This document shows, piece by piece, positions 26,282 to 34,170 of a stretch of DNA of 64,000 nucleotides; the stretch's first letter is position 1; every line of letters begins with the position of its first letter. Origin of the DNA: CAUZFZ01 sp963579025. GTDB taxonomy: Bacteria; Planctomycetota; Planctomycetia; Planctomycetales; Planctomycetaceae. The DNA lies in contig CAUZFZ010000009.1 of assembly GCA_963579025.1 (NCBI GenBank), forward strand, positions 1-64,000, written 5' to 3'. The notes below the pieces were generated by a model. It saw only the letters and a list, made by a program, of their open reading frames with translations, had not been told where the DNA came from and did no database searches. A program made the position numbers and the translations under genes.

Positions 26282-26674
26282 ATGCCGCTGACCAAGACAG
26301 ACATCGCTGACTATCAGTTTCAGCTTCAGAACCTGAAAGCCCGTCTGCGGGGCGACTTTGAGGGCATCACGGAAGGGGCGTTCGGGCACGAAGACGGCGA
26401 CTCGCGGTCGCCGACGCATCCAGCAGAGCTCGGATCGGAGAACTACGAGCAGGATTTTGCTCTCGACCTGATTCGCAACGAACAGGAAACTCTGATTGAG
26501 ATCTCGGCCGCCCTGAAAAAGATCGACGAAGGGACGTTCGGCCTGTGCGAAGGTTGCGTCGAAGAGGGCAAGACCGACCGCAAAGCCGGCATCCCCAAGA
26601 CTCGCCTGAAAGCCATTCCGTGGGCGCGGAATTGCGTCGAATGTGCTCGGAAACGCGAAACTCAATTTTCATGA
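26282..26674 (+). CDS. DksA/TraR family C4 zinc-finger protein
   Basis: A 130-residue protein with an N-terminal coiled-coil region and a four-cysteine zinc finger: CEGC (Cys89, Cys92) and CVEC (Cys118, Cys121), the DksA/TraR spacing. Members bind the RNA polymerase secondary channel and modify initiation, often with ppGpp. The conserved acidic coiled-coil tip of E. coli DksA is not obvious, so it may be a divergent family member. The stop overlaps the start of lspA by four bases (ATGA), so the two are translated together. Confidence 0.85.
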   Translation: MPLTKTDIADYQFQLQNLKARLRGDFEGITEGAFGHEDGDSRSPTHPAELGSENYEQDFALDLIRNEQETLIEISAALKKIDEGTFGLCEGCVEEGKTDRKAGIPKTRLKAIPWARNCVECARKRETQFS

Positions 26675-27285
26675 GCGACATACCCCGGAATCGCTGGGTC
26701 TGGTTTCTCTCGCTGGCATCCGTCGGCCTGACGATCGATCTGGTGTCCAAGTCCTGGGTTTTTGCAGAACTTGGCTATCCCGGGAAAACCAGTGACTGGG
26801 TGACTCCGATCCTTGGTGGCTGGTCGACCTTTCGACTGATGACCAGTATCAACGAAGGCGCCCTGTGGGGAATCGGGCAGGGCTATACGTGGCTGTTCGC
26901 TCTGCTGAGTGTCGTGGCTGTCGTGGGTGTTCTGACCTGGCTGTTCGCCTACGGCGCGGCGCGCAGCCTGTGGCTGACGATCGCCATGGGCCTGATCATG
27001 GCCGGGACGCTGGGCAATCTTTACGACCGCACTGGATTGCACGGCTGCGTGAAGCTCGACGGATCGACCTGGTACGGCGTGCGGGACTTTCTGCTGTTCA
27101 CGTTCGGTGACTTCGCGTGGCCGATTTTCAACTTTGCCGACAGCTTCCTTGTGACCGGAGCGATCATGCTGGGAGTTCAGTCGCTGCGGGCTGAGCAACC
27201 GGATGTTCAGATTCAGAAGACCGTGAAGGGATCGCCGCCGGGGAGTGACAAGAACACGCTTCCGAGTGCCGCCCCGCAACCGTGA
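26671..27285 (+). CDS. lspA: Lipoprotein signal peptidase (signal peptidase II)
   Basis: A 204-residue membrane aspartyl protease that removes signal peptides from lipidated prolipoproteins. Four hydrophobic helices are visible. The catalytic motifs are GNLYDR (Asp119) and FNFADS (Asp157). The start is the ATG overlapping the dksA-like stop; frames further upstream belong to that gene's shadow. The C-terminal tail of about 35 residues is polar and longer than in E. coli. Its presence fits the lipoprotein candidates in the window. Confidence 0.93.
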   Translation: MSDIPRNRWVWFLSLASVGLTIDLVSKSWVFAELGYPGKTSDWVTPILGGWSTFRLMTSINEGALWGIGQGYTWLFALLSVVAVVGVLTWLFAYGAARSLWLTIAMGLIMAGTLGNLYDRTGLHGCVKLDGSTWYGVRDFLLFTFGDFAWPIFNFADSFLVTGAIMLGVQSLRAEQPDVQIQKTVKGSPPGSDKNTLPSAAPQP

Positions 27286-27419
27286 TGGCGGGTTGCTGCA
27301 GCACGCGGTGAGCCGTACACTCCCTCGCTTCGCTGGCCACTGGAATTCCGCTTTCGGATGGAAACTGCTGGTCAAAATCGGAGTTCCAACCCACTCAGTC
27401 TGCTCAATCAGGTGTCGTC

Positions 27420-27635
27420 ATGCAGAAGGAAATTCATCCCAAGTACAACGAGACTCAGGTGAAGTGCACGTGCGGAAATACATTCGCCACGCGCAGCACC
27501 GTTGAGAAACTCAATATCGACATTTGCTCGAGCTGCCATCCGTTCTACACGGGAACGATGAAATACGTTGACAGCGCGGGACGGGTCGAGAAGTTTCAGA
27601 AGAAGTACAACTGGGCCGCCCGCAACAAGGAATAA
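27420..27635 (+). CDS. rpmE: 50S ribosomal protein L31
   Basis: A 71-residue zinc-binding L31. The four ligands are Cys16, Cys18, Cys36 and Cys39 (CTC and CSSC), which marks the zinc-containing type. N-terminal MQKEIHPKY and the FYTGTMKYVDSAGRVEKF block are standard. A terminator follows 20 bases after the stop, and prfA lies downstream, a common bacterial rpmE-prfA-prmC order. Confidence 0.95.
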   Translation: MQKEIHPKYNETQVKCTCGNTFATRSTVEKLNIDICSSCHPFYTGTMKYVDSAGRVEKFQKKYNWAARNKE

Positions 27636-27655
27636 CTCCGCCTGAATCTGCATTG

Positions 27656-27687
27656 AAGCCCGGCTCTTTTCGAACAGCCGGGCTTTT
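27656..27687 (+). terminator. Rho-independent terminator of rpmE
   Basis: GCCCGGCT and AGCCGGGC form an eight-base stem with a ten-base loop, followed by TTTT. It separates rpmE from prfA, so prfA probably has its own promoter in the next 140 bases. Confidence 0.8.
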
Positions 27688-27825
27688 GCTGCGCATAGAC
27701 GGAGTGAAGTCCCTGTGACGCCGTGGCTCGTGATCGGCTGAATTCCCACTGGAAGGGTCCGAGGCTGCTGGATTCTCTCGCGGCCTCGCTGAGCAGTCTC
27801 TGCTCCCGTTCAAGGATTCGATGCG

Positions 27826-28899
27826 ATGTTTCCGAGTCTGCAGGAAAAGCTGAAGCGCTTCGAACAACTCGAACTGCAGCTTCAAGATCCGGACATCCTC
27901 TCAGACACCTCACGACTGCTTGCGATCCAGCGTGAGCACGGTGGTCTGATGAAGATGTCGCACCGCATTCGCGACTTTAATCAGCTCGAAGAAGATGTCG
28001 AAGCCGCGAAGCTGATGAGTCACGAAGAGTCCGATCCCGAGCTGAAAGCCTACGCGAAGGAAGAATACGACACCCTGCACAAGCAGTTCGACGAACAGCG
28101 ACAAGAACTTGAAGAGCTGGTTCTGGCCGGTGACTCGCTGACGCGTGGCAGTTGCATCATGGAAGTCCGAGCCGGAACGGGTGGCGATGAAGCCAGTCTG
28201 TTCGCTCGGGATTTGTTTGAGATGTACCGCCGCTACATCGACCTGAAGGGCTGGAAGTATGAAGTGATGGAACTCAACGCCTCGGAAATGGGCGGGATGA
28301 AGGAAGTCATTTTGTCCATCTCGGGTGAGGGCTGTTTTCATCATCTGCAGTTTGAAAGTGGCGGACACCGTGTCCAGCGCGTGCCCGAGACCGAATCGCA
28401 GGGCCGCATTCACACAAGTGCGGCAACTGTCGCCGTGCTCGCGGAAGCGACGGAGGTCGAAATCGATCTGAAAGACGACGACATACAGGTCGACACAATG
28501 CGAGCCGGCGGCCCAGGCGGCCAGAAGGTCAACAAAACGGAAAGTGCCGTCCGCATGACTCACCTGCCGACTGGCATCGTGGTCAAGATTCAGGACGAGA
28601 AGAGTCAGCACAAGAACCGTGCAAAGGCGATGCGCATCCTCCGTAGTCGCATCCTCGAAAAGAAACAGCAGGAGGTGGCGGACGAGCGGGCCGAGCATCG
28701 CAGGACGCTTGTCGGATCAGGCGATCGCAGTCAGCGCATCCGCACGTACAACTTCCCCCAGAACCGAATTACCGACCATCGCATCGGTGTGTCGATTCAC
28801 AAGCTCGACCAGGTCATGCAAGGCAATCTTGACGAACTCGTCGCCGCGCTGCTTGACTTCGATCGCGTCGAGCGGCTCAAGGGCGGCGCTCTCAACTAG
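27826..28899 (+). CDS. prfA: Peptide chain release factor 1
   Basis: A 357-residue class I release factor that ends translation at UAA and UAG. The GGQ motif is at 231-233 in RAGGPGGQKVNKTES. The codon-recognition tripeptide is PET at 187-189, of the PxT type of RF1 and not the SPF of RF2. prmC, which methylates the GGQ glutamine, follows after 18 bases. Length and order of domains are normal. Confidence 0.96.
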   Translation: MFPSLQEKLKRFEQLELQLQDPDILSDTSRLLAIQREHGGLMKMSHRIRDFNQLEEDVEAAKLMSHEESDPELKAYAKEEYDTLHKQFDEQRQELEELVLAGDSLTRGSCIMEVRAGTGGDEASLFARDLFEMYRRYIDLKGWKYEVMELNASEMGGMKEVILSISGEGCFHHLQFESGGHRVQRVPETESQGRIHTSAATVAVLAEATEVEIDLKDDDIQVDTMRAGGPGGQKVNKTESAVRMTHLPTGIVVKIQDEKSQHKNRAKAMRILRSRILEKKQQEVADERAEHRRTLVGSGDRSQRIRTYNFPQNRITDHRIGVSIHKLDQVMQGNLDELVAALLDFDRVERLKGGALN

Positions 28900-28917
28900 A
28901 CAGTTCGGAAATCTATC

Positions 28918-29820
28918 GTGACCGAAGCCACATCCAGCCAGTCCCCCGTCGAATCGTGGACGGTGCAGAAAGTGCTTGACTGGACGATCGGGCATCTGAA
29001 GAGCCACGGCTGTGAATCCCCGAGGCTCGACGCCGAGATCCTGCTGGCACATGCCCGTGGCTGTCAGCGGATTCGGCTCTATACGGAATACGACGCTCCG
29101 CTGACATTGGAAGAACGCGCAAAGATGCGCGAACTTGTTCAGCGGCGGGCAACACTGGAACCGGTGGCATACCTGGTCGGGTTTCGCGAGTTCTTCGGTC
29201 TCGATTTTGAGGTGCAACCGGGAGTCTTCATACCGCGACCGGATACCGAAACACTTGTCATCACGGCACTCGATATTGCCAGCGAAATCGAGACGCCGCG
29301 AATTCTTGATGTCTGCACCGGCTCTGCGTGCATACCAGTCTCGATCGCCGCCAACTGCCAGGCATCGCGGCTGACCGCCGTGGAACTCGACCCGCAGGTG
29401 TTTGAAGTGGCAAGTCGCAACATCCAGCGACACGAAATGGAATCTCGCATCGAATTGCTGCAGGGAGATCTGTTGGCGCCGCTCTCCGCGGATGCAAAGT
29501 TTGATGTCATCACAAGCAATCCTCCGTACATCACAGATTCAGAGATGGAGTCACTGCCGCCGGATGTGCGGAATCACGAGCCGCATCTGGCATTGCAGGC
29601 CGGACCTGATGGGCTGGATGTTGTGCGGCGGTTAATTCCGGACGCGAATCAGTTTCTAGTGGATGGCGGGGCGCTGCTGCTGGAGATCGCAGCCGAACAG
29701 GCGGAGGCTGTCGTCGCGCTATTCGAAGTCGCTGGAACGTACGAGCCGGCACAAATCGCGCATGACCTCGGTGGTCGATCGCGCGTCGTGTGGAGCCGGA
29801 AGGCGAATGTCAAAGAATAA
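28918..29820 (+). CDS. prmC: Release factor glutamine methyltransferase
   Basis: A 300-residue SAM-dependent methyltransferase that modifies the glutamine in the GGQ loop of release factors. Motif I appears in ILDVCTGSACIPVSIA, and the substrate-binding NPPY is at 201-204. The N-terminal helical domain contains the family's YLVGFREFFGLDF block. It starts with GTG, 18 bases after prfA, its substrate gene, and the two are surely co-transcribed. Confidence 0.94.
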   Translation: MTEATSSQSPVESWTVQKVLDWTIGHLKSHGCESPRLDAEILLAHARGCQRIRLYTEYDAPLTLEERAKMRELVQRRATLEPVAYLVGFREFFGLDFEVQPGVFIPRPDTETLVITALDIASEIETPRILDVCTGSACIPVSIAANCQASRLTAVELDPQVFEVASRNIQRHEMESRIELLQGDLLAPLSADAKFDVITSNPPYITDSEMESLPPDVRNHEPHLALQAGPDGLDVVRRLIPDANQFLVDGGALLLEIAAEQAEAVVALFEVAGTYEPAQIAHDLGGRSRVVWSRKANVKE

Positions 29821-29837
29821 TTGACCCGCGATCCACC

Positions 29838-29903
29838 GTAGCCGAAGTCGCCAGACTTTGGAGATTGGCCGTCGGCCATCCAAAGTCTGGCGACTTCAGC
29901 TAC
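29838..29903. repeat. Palindromic dispersed repeat (family also inside the SEFIR gene)
   Basis: Arms of about 25 bases at 29838-29862 and 29879-29903 are inverted copies (GAAGTCGCCAGACTTTGGA with TCCAAAGTCTGGCGACTTC), with a 16-base loop that itself contains TGGCC/GGCCA. It fills the gap between prmC and murA. A copy of one arm, with one changed base over about 26, lies at 36850-36876 inside the SEFIR-NTPase gene. Confidence 0.75.
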
Positions 29904-29959
29904 ACCAGCATTGGTTTGAATTCTGCGCCAGTCCTTAACACAAACGAGGAGGTCCAGGG

Positions 29960-31414
29960 ATGGACATGTTCGTCATTCGTGGTGGCAGTCCGCTTCAAGG
30001 TCGTGTCCGGGTTGGCGGAGCAAAGAACGCGGCGTTGCCGATGCTGGCCGCCTCGATCATGGCCGACTCGCCGGTCACGCTGCACGACGTGCCCGAGCTG
30101 GTCGATGTGTCGACGCTATCGCAGTTACTCAGCTCGCTGGGTGTTCTTGTTGAACGACGCGACGACGGCTCGATGCAGCTGGAGGTGATCGACGATTCGC
30201 CCGTTGTCGCTGACTACGAACTCGTCCGTCGCATGCGGGCGAGTATCTGTGTGCTGGGCCCGTTGCTGGCTCGCCGAGGTCAGGCATGCGTCTCACTGCC
30301 CGGAGGTTGTGCGATCGGCGATCGCCCGATTGATCTGCACCTGAAGGGTCTGCAGGCGCTGGGTGCGGATGTCCGCATCGAACGCGGTTACGTGATGGCG
30401 TCGTGCTCGCAGTTGAAGGGCGCGCGTGTGTTTCTTGGTGGATCATTCGGCAGCACGGTAACAGGCACTTGCAATGTGATGGCAGCAGCGGCACTGGCCG
30501 ACGGCGTGTCCACAATCGAGTTCGCGGCCTGCGAACCGGAAGTCGTTGACGTCGGCAATCTGCTCAACGCAATGGGTGCCAGAATCGAGGGCCTCGGCAC
30601 ACCATTCCTGAGAATTGAGGGTGTCCCGCGTCTTCAAGGTGCGGAGCACAGTGTCATTCCAGACCGTATCGAAGCGGCCACGTTTCTGATTGCCGGGGCC
30701 ATGACGCGTGGCGATATCACCGTCGACAACGTTTGTCCGGAACACCTCAGTGCGGTATTCGATCGCCTGGAAGCGGTCGGCGTCCCGTTGATCATTAAAG
30801 AGTCGCCGGACGGCGGTCGCTGTTCGCTGCGAGTCACAGCACCCGATCGGCTGCGTGCCACTGAGTGTTCCGCGCTGCCCTATCCGGGACTGCCGACCGA
30901 TGTGCAGGCGCAGTTCATGGCGCTGCTGAGTCTGGCCGACGGTATCAGTGTCGTGACGGACAAAGTGTTCCCTGACCGATTCATGCACATCCCGGAACTC
31001 GTGCGTCTGGGTGCGCAGGTGCATCACGATGGACCGAGTGCGATCATCAATGGTGTCGAGCGACTCAGTGGCGCGTGCGTGATGGCTTCGGATCTGCGGG
31101 CGAGTGCGGCACTCGTACTCGCAGCCATGGCTGCCGATGGGGAGACGGTCATTCGTCGAATCTATCACCTGGATCGCGGGTATCAGCAGTTCGAAGAACG
31201 ACTGAACCTGCTGGGTGCGGACATCCGTCGGGTCAACGATTGTCCCGAGCACGTACCGCGCAGTCTGCGTTTCACGGAGCCAGGCCCGCCACTCGATTGT
31301 GCTCCGGTATCGCGCACAGTGGAGGGACGTCAGGTACGCATCGACGCAGGCAGCACATTGCCCGAAGCGCCGGTCGTGTCGCGAACGCCATCGCGTAAAC
31401 GTCTGCCGGATTGA
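29960..31414 (+). CDS. murA: UDP-N-acetylglucosamine 1-carboxyvinyltransferase
   Basis: A 484-residue enzyme that transfers enolpyruvate from PEP to UDP-GlcNAc, the first committed step of peptidoglycan synthesis. KNAALP near residue 22 and the catalytic loop SLPGGCAIGDRP with Cys117 are intact. The fosfomycin-sensitive Cys is present. The protein is about 60 residues longer than usual because of a C-terminal tail rich in Pro, Arg and Thr, of unknown use. The ATG has GAGG upstream (AACGAGGAGGTCC). Its presence agrees with the peptidoglycan now known in planctomycetes. Confidence 0.94.
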   Translation: MDMFVIRGGSPLQGRVRVGGAKNAALPMLAASIMADSPVTLHDVPELVDVSTLSQLLSSLGVLVERRDDGSMQLEVIDDSPVVADYELVRRMRASICVLGPLLARRGQACVSLPGGCAIGDRPIDLHLKGLQALGADVRIERGYVMASCSQLKGARVFLGGSFGSTVTGTCNVMAAAALADGVSTIEFAACEPEVVDVGNLLNAMGARIEGLGTPFLRIEGVPRLQGAEHSVIPDRIEAATFLIAGAMTRGDITVDNVCPEHLSAVFDRLEAVGVPLIIKESPDGGRCSLRVTAPDRLRATECSALPYPGLPTDVQAQFMALLSLADGISVVTDKVFPDRFMHIPELVRLGAQVHHDGPSAIINGVERLSGACVMASDLRASAALVLAAMAADGETVIRRIYHLDRGYQQFEERLNLLGADIRRVNDCPEHVPRSLRFTEPGPPLDCAPVSRTVEGRQVRIDAGSTLPEAPVVSRTPSRKRLPD

Positions 31415-31435
31415 ACTGCACGCGTTAACTGGAAT

Positions 31436-31646
31436 GCGCCGTTTCTGGAGTGCGACGATGCATCGTCGCTTTCACATTCTCATATTTTCCTCTGTTGGCG
31501 ACACGGACGTGAGCGTCTTTGTGTTTTCTCTCTTACCCGCGAGGGAGAATGTCGGGCACGCAATCAAAGTCCCTCGGAAAGCGGCTACGCCGAACGGAAA
31601 AATGGGAAAGTGGTGATGCATCACCGCACTCCAAAATGGCGCTGTC
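31436..31646. mobile_element. MITE-like element with long degenerate terminal inverted repeats
   Basis: About 60 bases at each end are imperfect inverted copies. The left end has TGGAGTGCGACGATGCATCG followed by CGCTTTCACATT. The right end has the inverted counterpart GTGATGCATCACCGCACTCC preceded by GGAAAAATGGGAAAGTG. The centre is non-coding. It fills the gap between murA and the inositol monophosphatase gene. No target duplication is clear. Confidence 0.6.
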
Positions 31647-31685
31647 CTACTAACCACAGACCGCACATCTCAGACGGAAACCCAC

Positions 31686-32480
31686 ATGCGCGAACTCGAC
31701 GTCGCACGCAAAGCAGCGCAGGCCGGCGGCGACATTCTGTCGGCGTACTTCCGACAGGGGATCCAGATGCGCGAGAAAGGCTCGTGCGACCTGGTCTCCG
31801 ACGCGGACGTTGAATCCGAGCAGGCGATCGTCGATGTCATCAGGTCAGAATTCCCCGACCATGCGGTTCTCGGTGAAGAAGCACACACGGCGGACCCGGA
31901 CGCGCCGCACTTGTGGGTGATCGATCCGCTCGACGGCACGACGAATTTCGCTCACGACATTCCGCACTTCGCTGTTTCGATCGCGTACTACCAGAGCGGC
32001 GAACCCGTTTGCGGGGTCATCTTTAACCCGGCTCGTGGTGACTGGTTTCACGCTGTGCGAGGAGCTGGCGCATTTGCCGGAGACGACCGCGTCCACGTGG
32101 CCAAACACAATGAGCTGTCCGAGTCGCTGGTCGGTGTCGGCTTTTACTACGACCGCGGCGCGATGATGGAAGCGACGCTGGCTGCCATCCGCGACCTGTT
32201 TGGTCAGCAGATTCACGGGATCCGCCGCTTCGGGACGGCATCGCTGGATCTGGTGCAGGTTGGATGCGGTCTGTTCGGTGCATTCTTCGAATACGAACTC
32301 TCACCATGGGACTTCGCCGCAGGTCGTCTGTTCGTTGAGGAAGCCGGCGGCCGCGTCACGACCTGTCACGGCGAATCGCTGCCGCTGGCGAAAAGTACGC
32401 TCCTGGCCTCGAACGGTCGACTGCACGACGCGGTGCTCGAAATCGTGCAACGACACATTCCCGACGCCAGCGGTGACTGA
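31686..32480 (+). CDS. Inositol monophosphatase family protein
   Basis: A 264-residue Mg2+-dependent phosphatase of the SuhB/IMPase superfamily. The metal-site motifs are GEE (VLGEEAH near residues 58-64), DPLDGTTNF near 79-87, and WDFAAG near 205. The substrate may be inositol phosphate, histidinol phosphate, or a related sugar phosphate; SuhB relatives also bind ribosomal transcription complexes. The sequence does not decide. It stands alone between two palindromic repeats. Confidence 0.88.
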   Translation: MRELDVARKAAQAGGDILSAYFRQGIQMREKGSCDLVSDADVESEQAIVDVIRSEFPDHAVLGEEAHTADPDAPHLWVIDPLDGTTNFAHDIPHFAVSIAYYQSGEPVCGVIFNPARGDWFHAVRGAGAFAGDDRVHVAKHNELSESLVGVGFYYDRGAMMEATLAAIRDLFGQQIHGIRRFGTASLDLVQVGCGLFGAFFEYELSPWDFAAGRLFVEEAGGRVTTCHGESLPLAKSTLLASNGRLHDAVLEIVQRHIPDASGD

Positions 32481-32557
32481 CGTCTCCGCGCCAGCTATCG
32501 TTTAACAGTACGCCTTCGGCCTGCCGTCGACCAACGCAGCTAAGCCGCAACCGAGCA

Positions 32558-32621
32558 CGTACGATGGACATTCCTGTCCGTCGCAGGATGCAGATCGACG
32601 GACAGGAATGTCCGTCGTACG
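32558..32621. repeat. Perfectly matched palindromic repeat
   Basis: Arms at 32558-32583 and 32596-32621 (26 bases each) are inverted copies with at most one mismatch, for example GGACATTCCTGTCCGTCG with CGACGGACAGGAATGTCC, around a 12-base loop. It lies between the inositol monophosphatase and MoxR genes. The strong hairpin may end transcription or act as a REP-type element. Confidence 0.75.
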
Positions 32622-32690
32622 AGATGCGCGCAGGGCGACAGGAATTCGCGAAGTCGTCGAACGACCAGAGCTACTCATTCAGGAAACGCC

Positions 32691-33752
32691 GTGAACGAAT
32701 TCTCAGACACCACCGAGACCGGCACCGACCTGCAGGCTATCGAAAAAATGGCCGCTGCCAATCGGCGCATCACGGGCGAACTGTCTAAGGCGATCGTCGG
32801 ACAGAAAGCGGTCATCGAAGAGCTGCTGATCGCGATGTTCGCGGGCGGACATTGCCTGCTGGTCGGCGTGCCTGGCCTGGCGAAGACTCTGATGGTCCGC
32901 ACTCTGGCCGACACACTCAGCCTGTCGTTTAACCGAGTGCAGTTCACGCCCGACCTGATGCCCAGCGACATCACTGGCACCGAGGTCATTCAGGAAGATC
33001 GCTCAACCGGCAACCGTGAGTTTCGCTTCATCGAAGGGCCGATCTTCACCAACGTTCTGCTGGCAGACGAAATCAACCGCACACCGCCCAAGACGCAGGC
33101 CGCTCTGCTGGAAGCCATGCAGGAGCACCAGGTAACGGCCGGTGGCAAGCGGCATCAACTGGCCGAACCGTTCTTTGTCCTGGCGACTCAGAACCCCATC
33201 GAGCAGGAGGGTACCTATCCGCTGCCGGAAGCTCAGCTCGACCGATTCATGTTTCAGGTCTTCGTCGACTATCCGGACGAGGACGAGGAATTCCGCATCG
33301 TGCGGCAGACAACAGCCACCGAGCAGCCGAAGGTTGAGAACGTTCTCTCGTTCGAAGAAATCATTGCACTGCAGGCGACGGTCCGCAGAATTCCGGTGGC
33401 CGATCACGTGATCCGCTACGCCATGCAGTTCGCCCGGCTGACACGGCGCGAAAAAGGCGACGTCCCGGACTTCATCAATCAGTACGTCAGTTGGGGCGCC
33501 GGACCGCGCGCGAGTCAGTATCTGATCCTCGGCGCCAAAGCCCGAGCGATGCTCAACGGTCGAGCCTACGTGAACACGGACGACGTCCGAGCGGTCGCGG
33601 CTCCCGTGTTACGGCACCGAATCGTGACGAACTTCAACGCGGAAGCCGAAGGCGTCTCCGCAGACGAAATCGTGCGACGCCTCTCCGAGTTGATACCGGC
33701 CGGAGCGGAAGACGCCGCATCTGACATCCCACCGGTCTTCAAGCACTCCTGA
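32691..33752 (+). CDS. MoxR family AAA+ ATPase
   Basis: A 353-residue ATPase. Walker A is GVPGLAKT at 59-66. Walker B is within NVLLADEINRTPPKTQAALL, and the AAA_lid domain follows in the last third. MoxR proteins act as chaperones for metal insertion or complex assembly, usually beside DUF58 and VWA genes. The genes right after it in this window are not of that type, so the partner genes are absent or elsewhere. GTG start at 32691 has AGGAAA upstream. Confidence 0.92.
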   Translation: MNEFSDTTETGTDLQAIEKMAAANRRITGELSKAIVGQKAVIEELLIAMFAGGHCLLVGVPGLAKTLMVRTLADTLSLSFNRVQFTPDLMPSDITGTEVIQEDRSTGNREFRFIEGPIFTNVLLADEINRTPPKTQAALLEAMQEHQVTAGGKRHQLAEPFFVLATQNPIEQEGTYPLPEAQLDRFMFQVFVDYPDEDEEFRIVRQTTATEQPKVENVLSFEEIIALQATVRRIPVADHVIRYAMQFARLTRREKGDVPDFINQYVSWGAGPRASQYLILGAKARAMLNGRAYVNTDDVRAVAAPVLRHRIVTNFNAEAEGVSADEIVRRLSELIPAGAEDAASDIPPVFKHS

Positions 33753-33788
33753 TCGCACGATCCTAACCCGCCGGAGCCGGAACCAAAA

Positions 33789-33846
33789 GTAGCATGGGCC
33801 CCCGGCCCGTGGACTGCACCGAACACGGGCCGGGGGCCCATGCTAC
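33789..33846. repeat. GC-rich palindromic repeat
   Basis: Perfect 23-base arms (GTAGCATGGGCCCCCGGCCC and its complement) surround a 12-base loop. It is 37 bases after the MoxR stop, between convergent genes, so it may work as a bidirectional terminator, although no T-run follows. Confidence 0.8.
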
Positions 33847-33853
33847 GTCAGAA

Positions 33854-33876
33854 ATCCTGCGCGTTTTGCGCAGGAT
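33854..33876. repeat. Short perfect hairpin
   Basis: ATCCTGCGC, a GTTTT loop, and GCGCAGGAT form a nine-base perfect stem directly after the larger palindrome. It lies between convergent genes. Confidence 0.55.
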
Positions 33877-33973
33877 CTCACTGATAAGAGACCAGGGAGC
33901 GTGCCCGGACCTGTCCCTGGCCGCCTGATTGAGGGGGAGCAGAGACGCGGGCGATCCACCGCGCTGACCAGCT

Positions 33974-34170
33974 TCATTCTGTGACGGTATTGATGACCTC
34001 CTGCAGCGCTTCAATTTCTCCGTTGCGGCGGTGGTAGCCGACGATGTCGCCCGGCTGGAAGACGTCGACATATGCCGGCGGTTCCCAGTCATTCCAGTCG
34101 GGGACGTGCGACTCGTACGGCTTTTCGGTCTGCCGGATCAGTTCGCGGGCTGCGTCGAGTTTCTGCTGAG
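33974..34170 (-). pseudogene. Detached out-of-frame C-terminal tail of the SEFIR-NTPase-TPR gene
   Basis: This stretch encodes a plausible TPR-protein tail (AQQKLDAARELIRQTEKPYE, then FQPGDIVGYHRRNGEIEAL) but is in the frame one step away from the upstream gene. The YHRR-type ending is typical of tails on TPR-containing sensors. Deleting the 196 bases of the neighbouring repeat element places it back in frame. I infer it is the original C-terminus, cut off by that insertion. It has no good start of its own. Confidence 0.65.
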
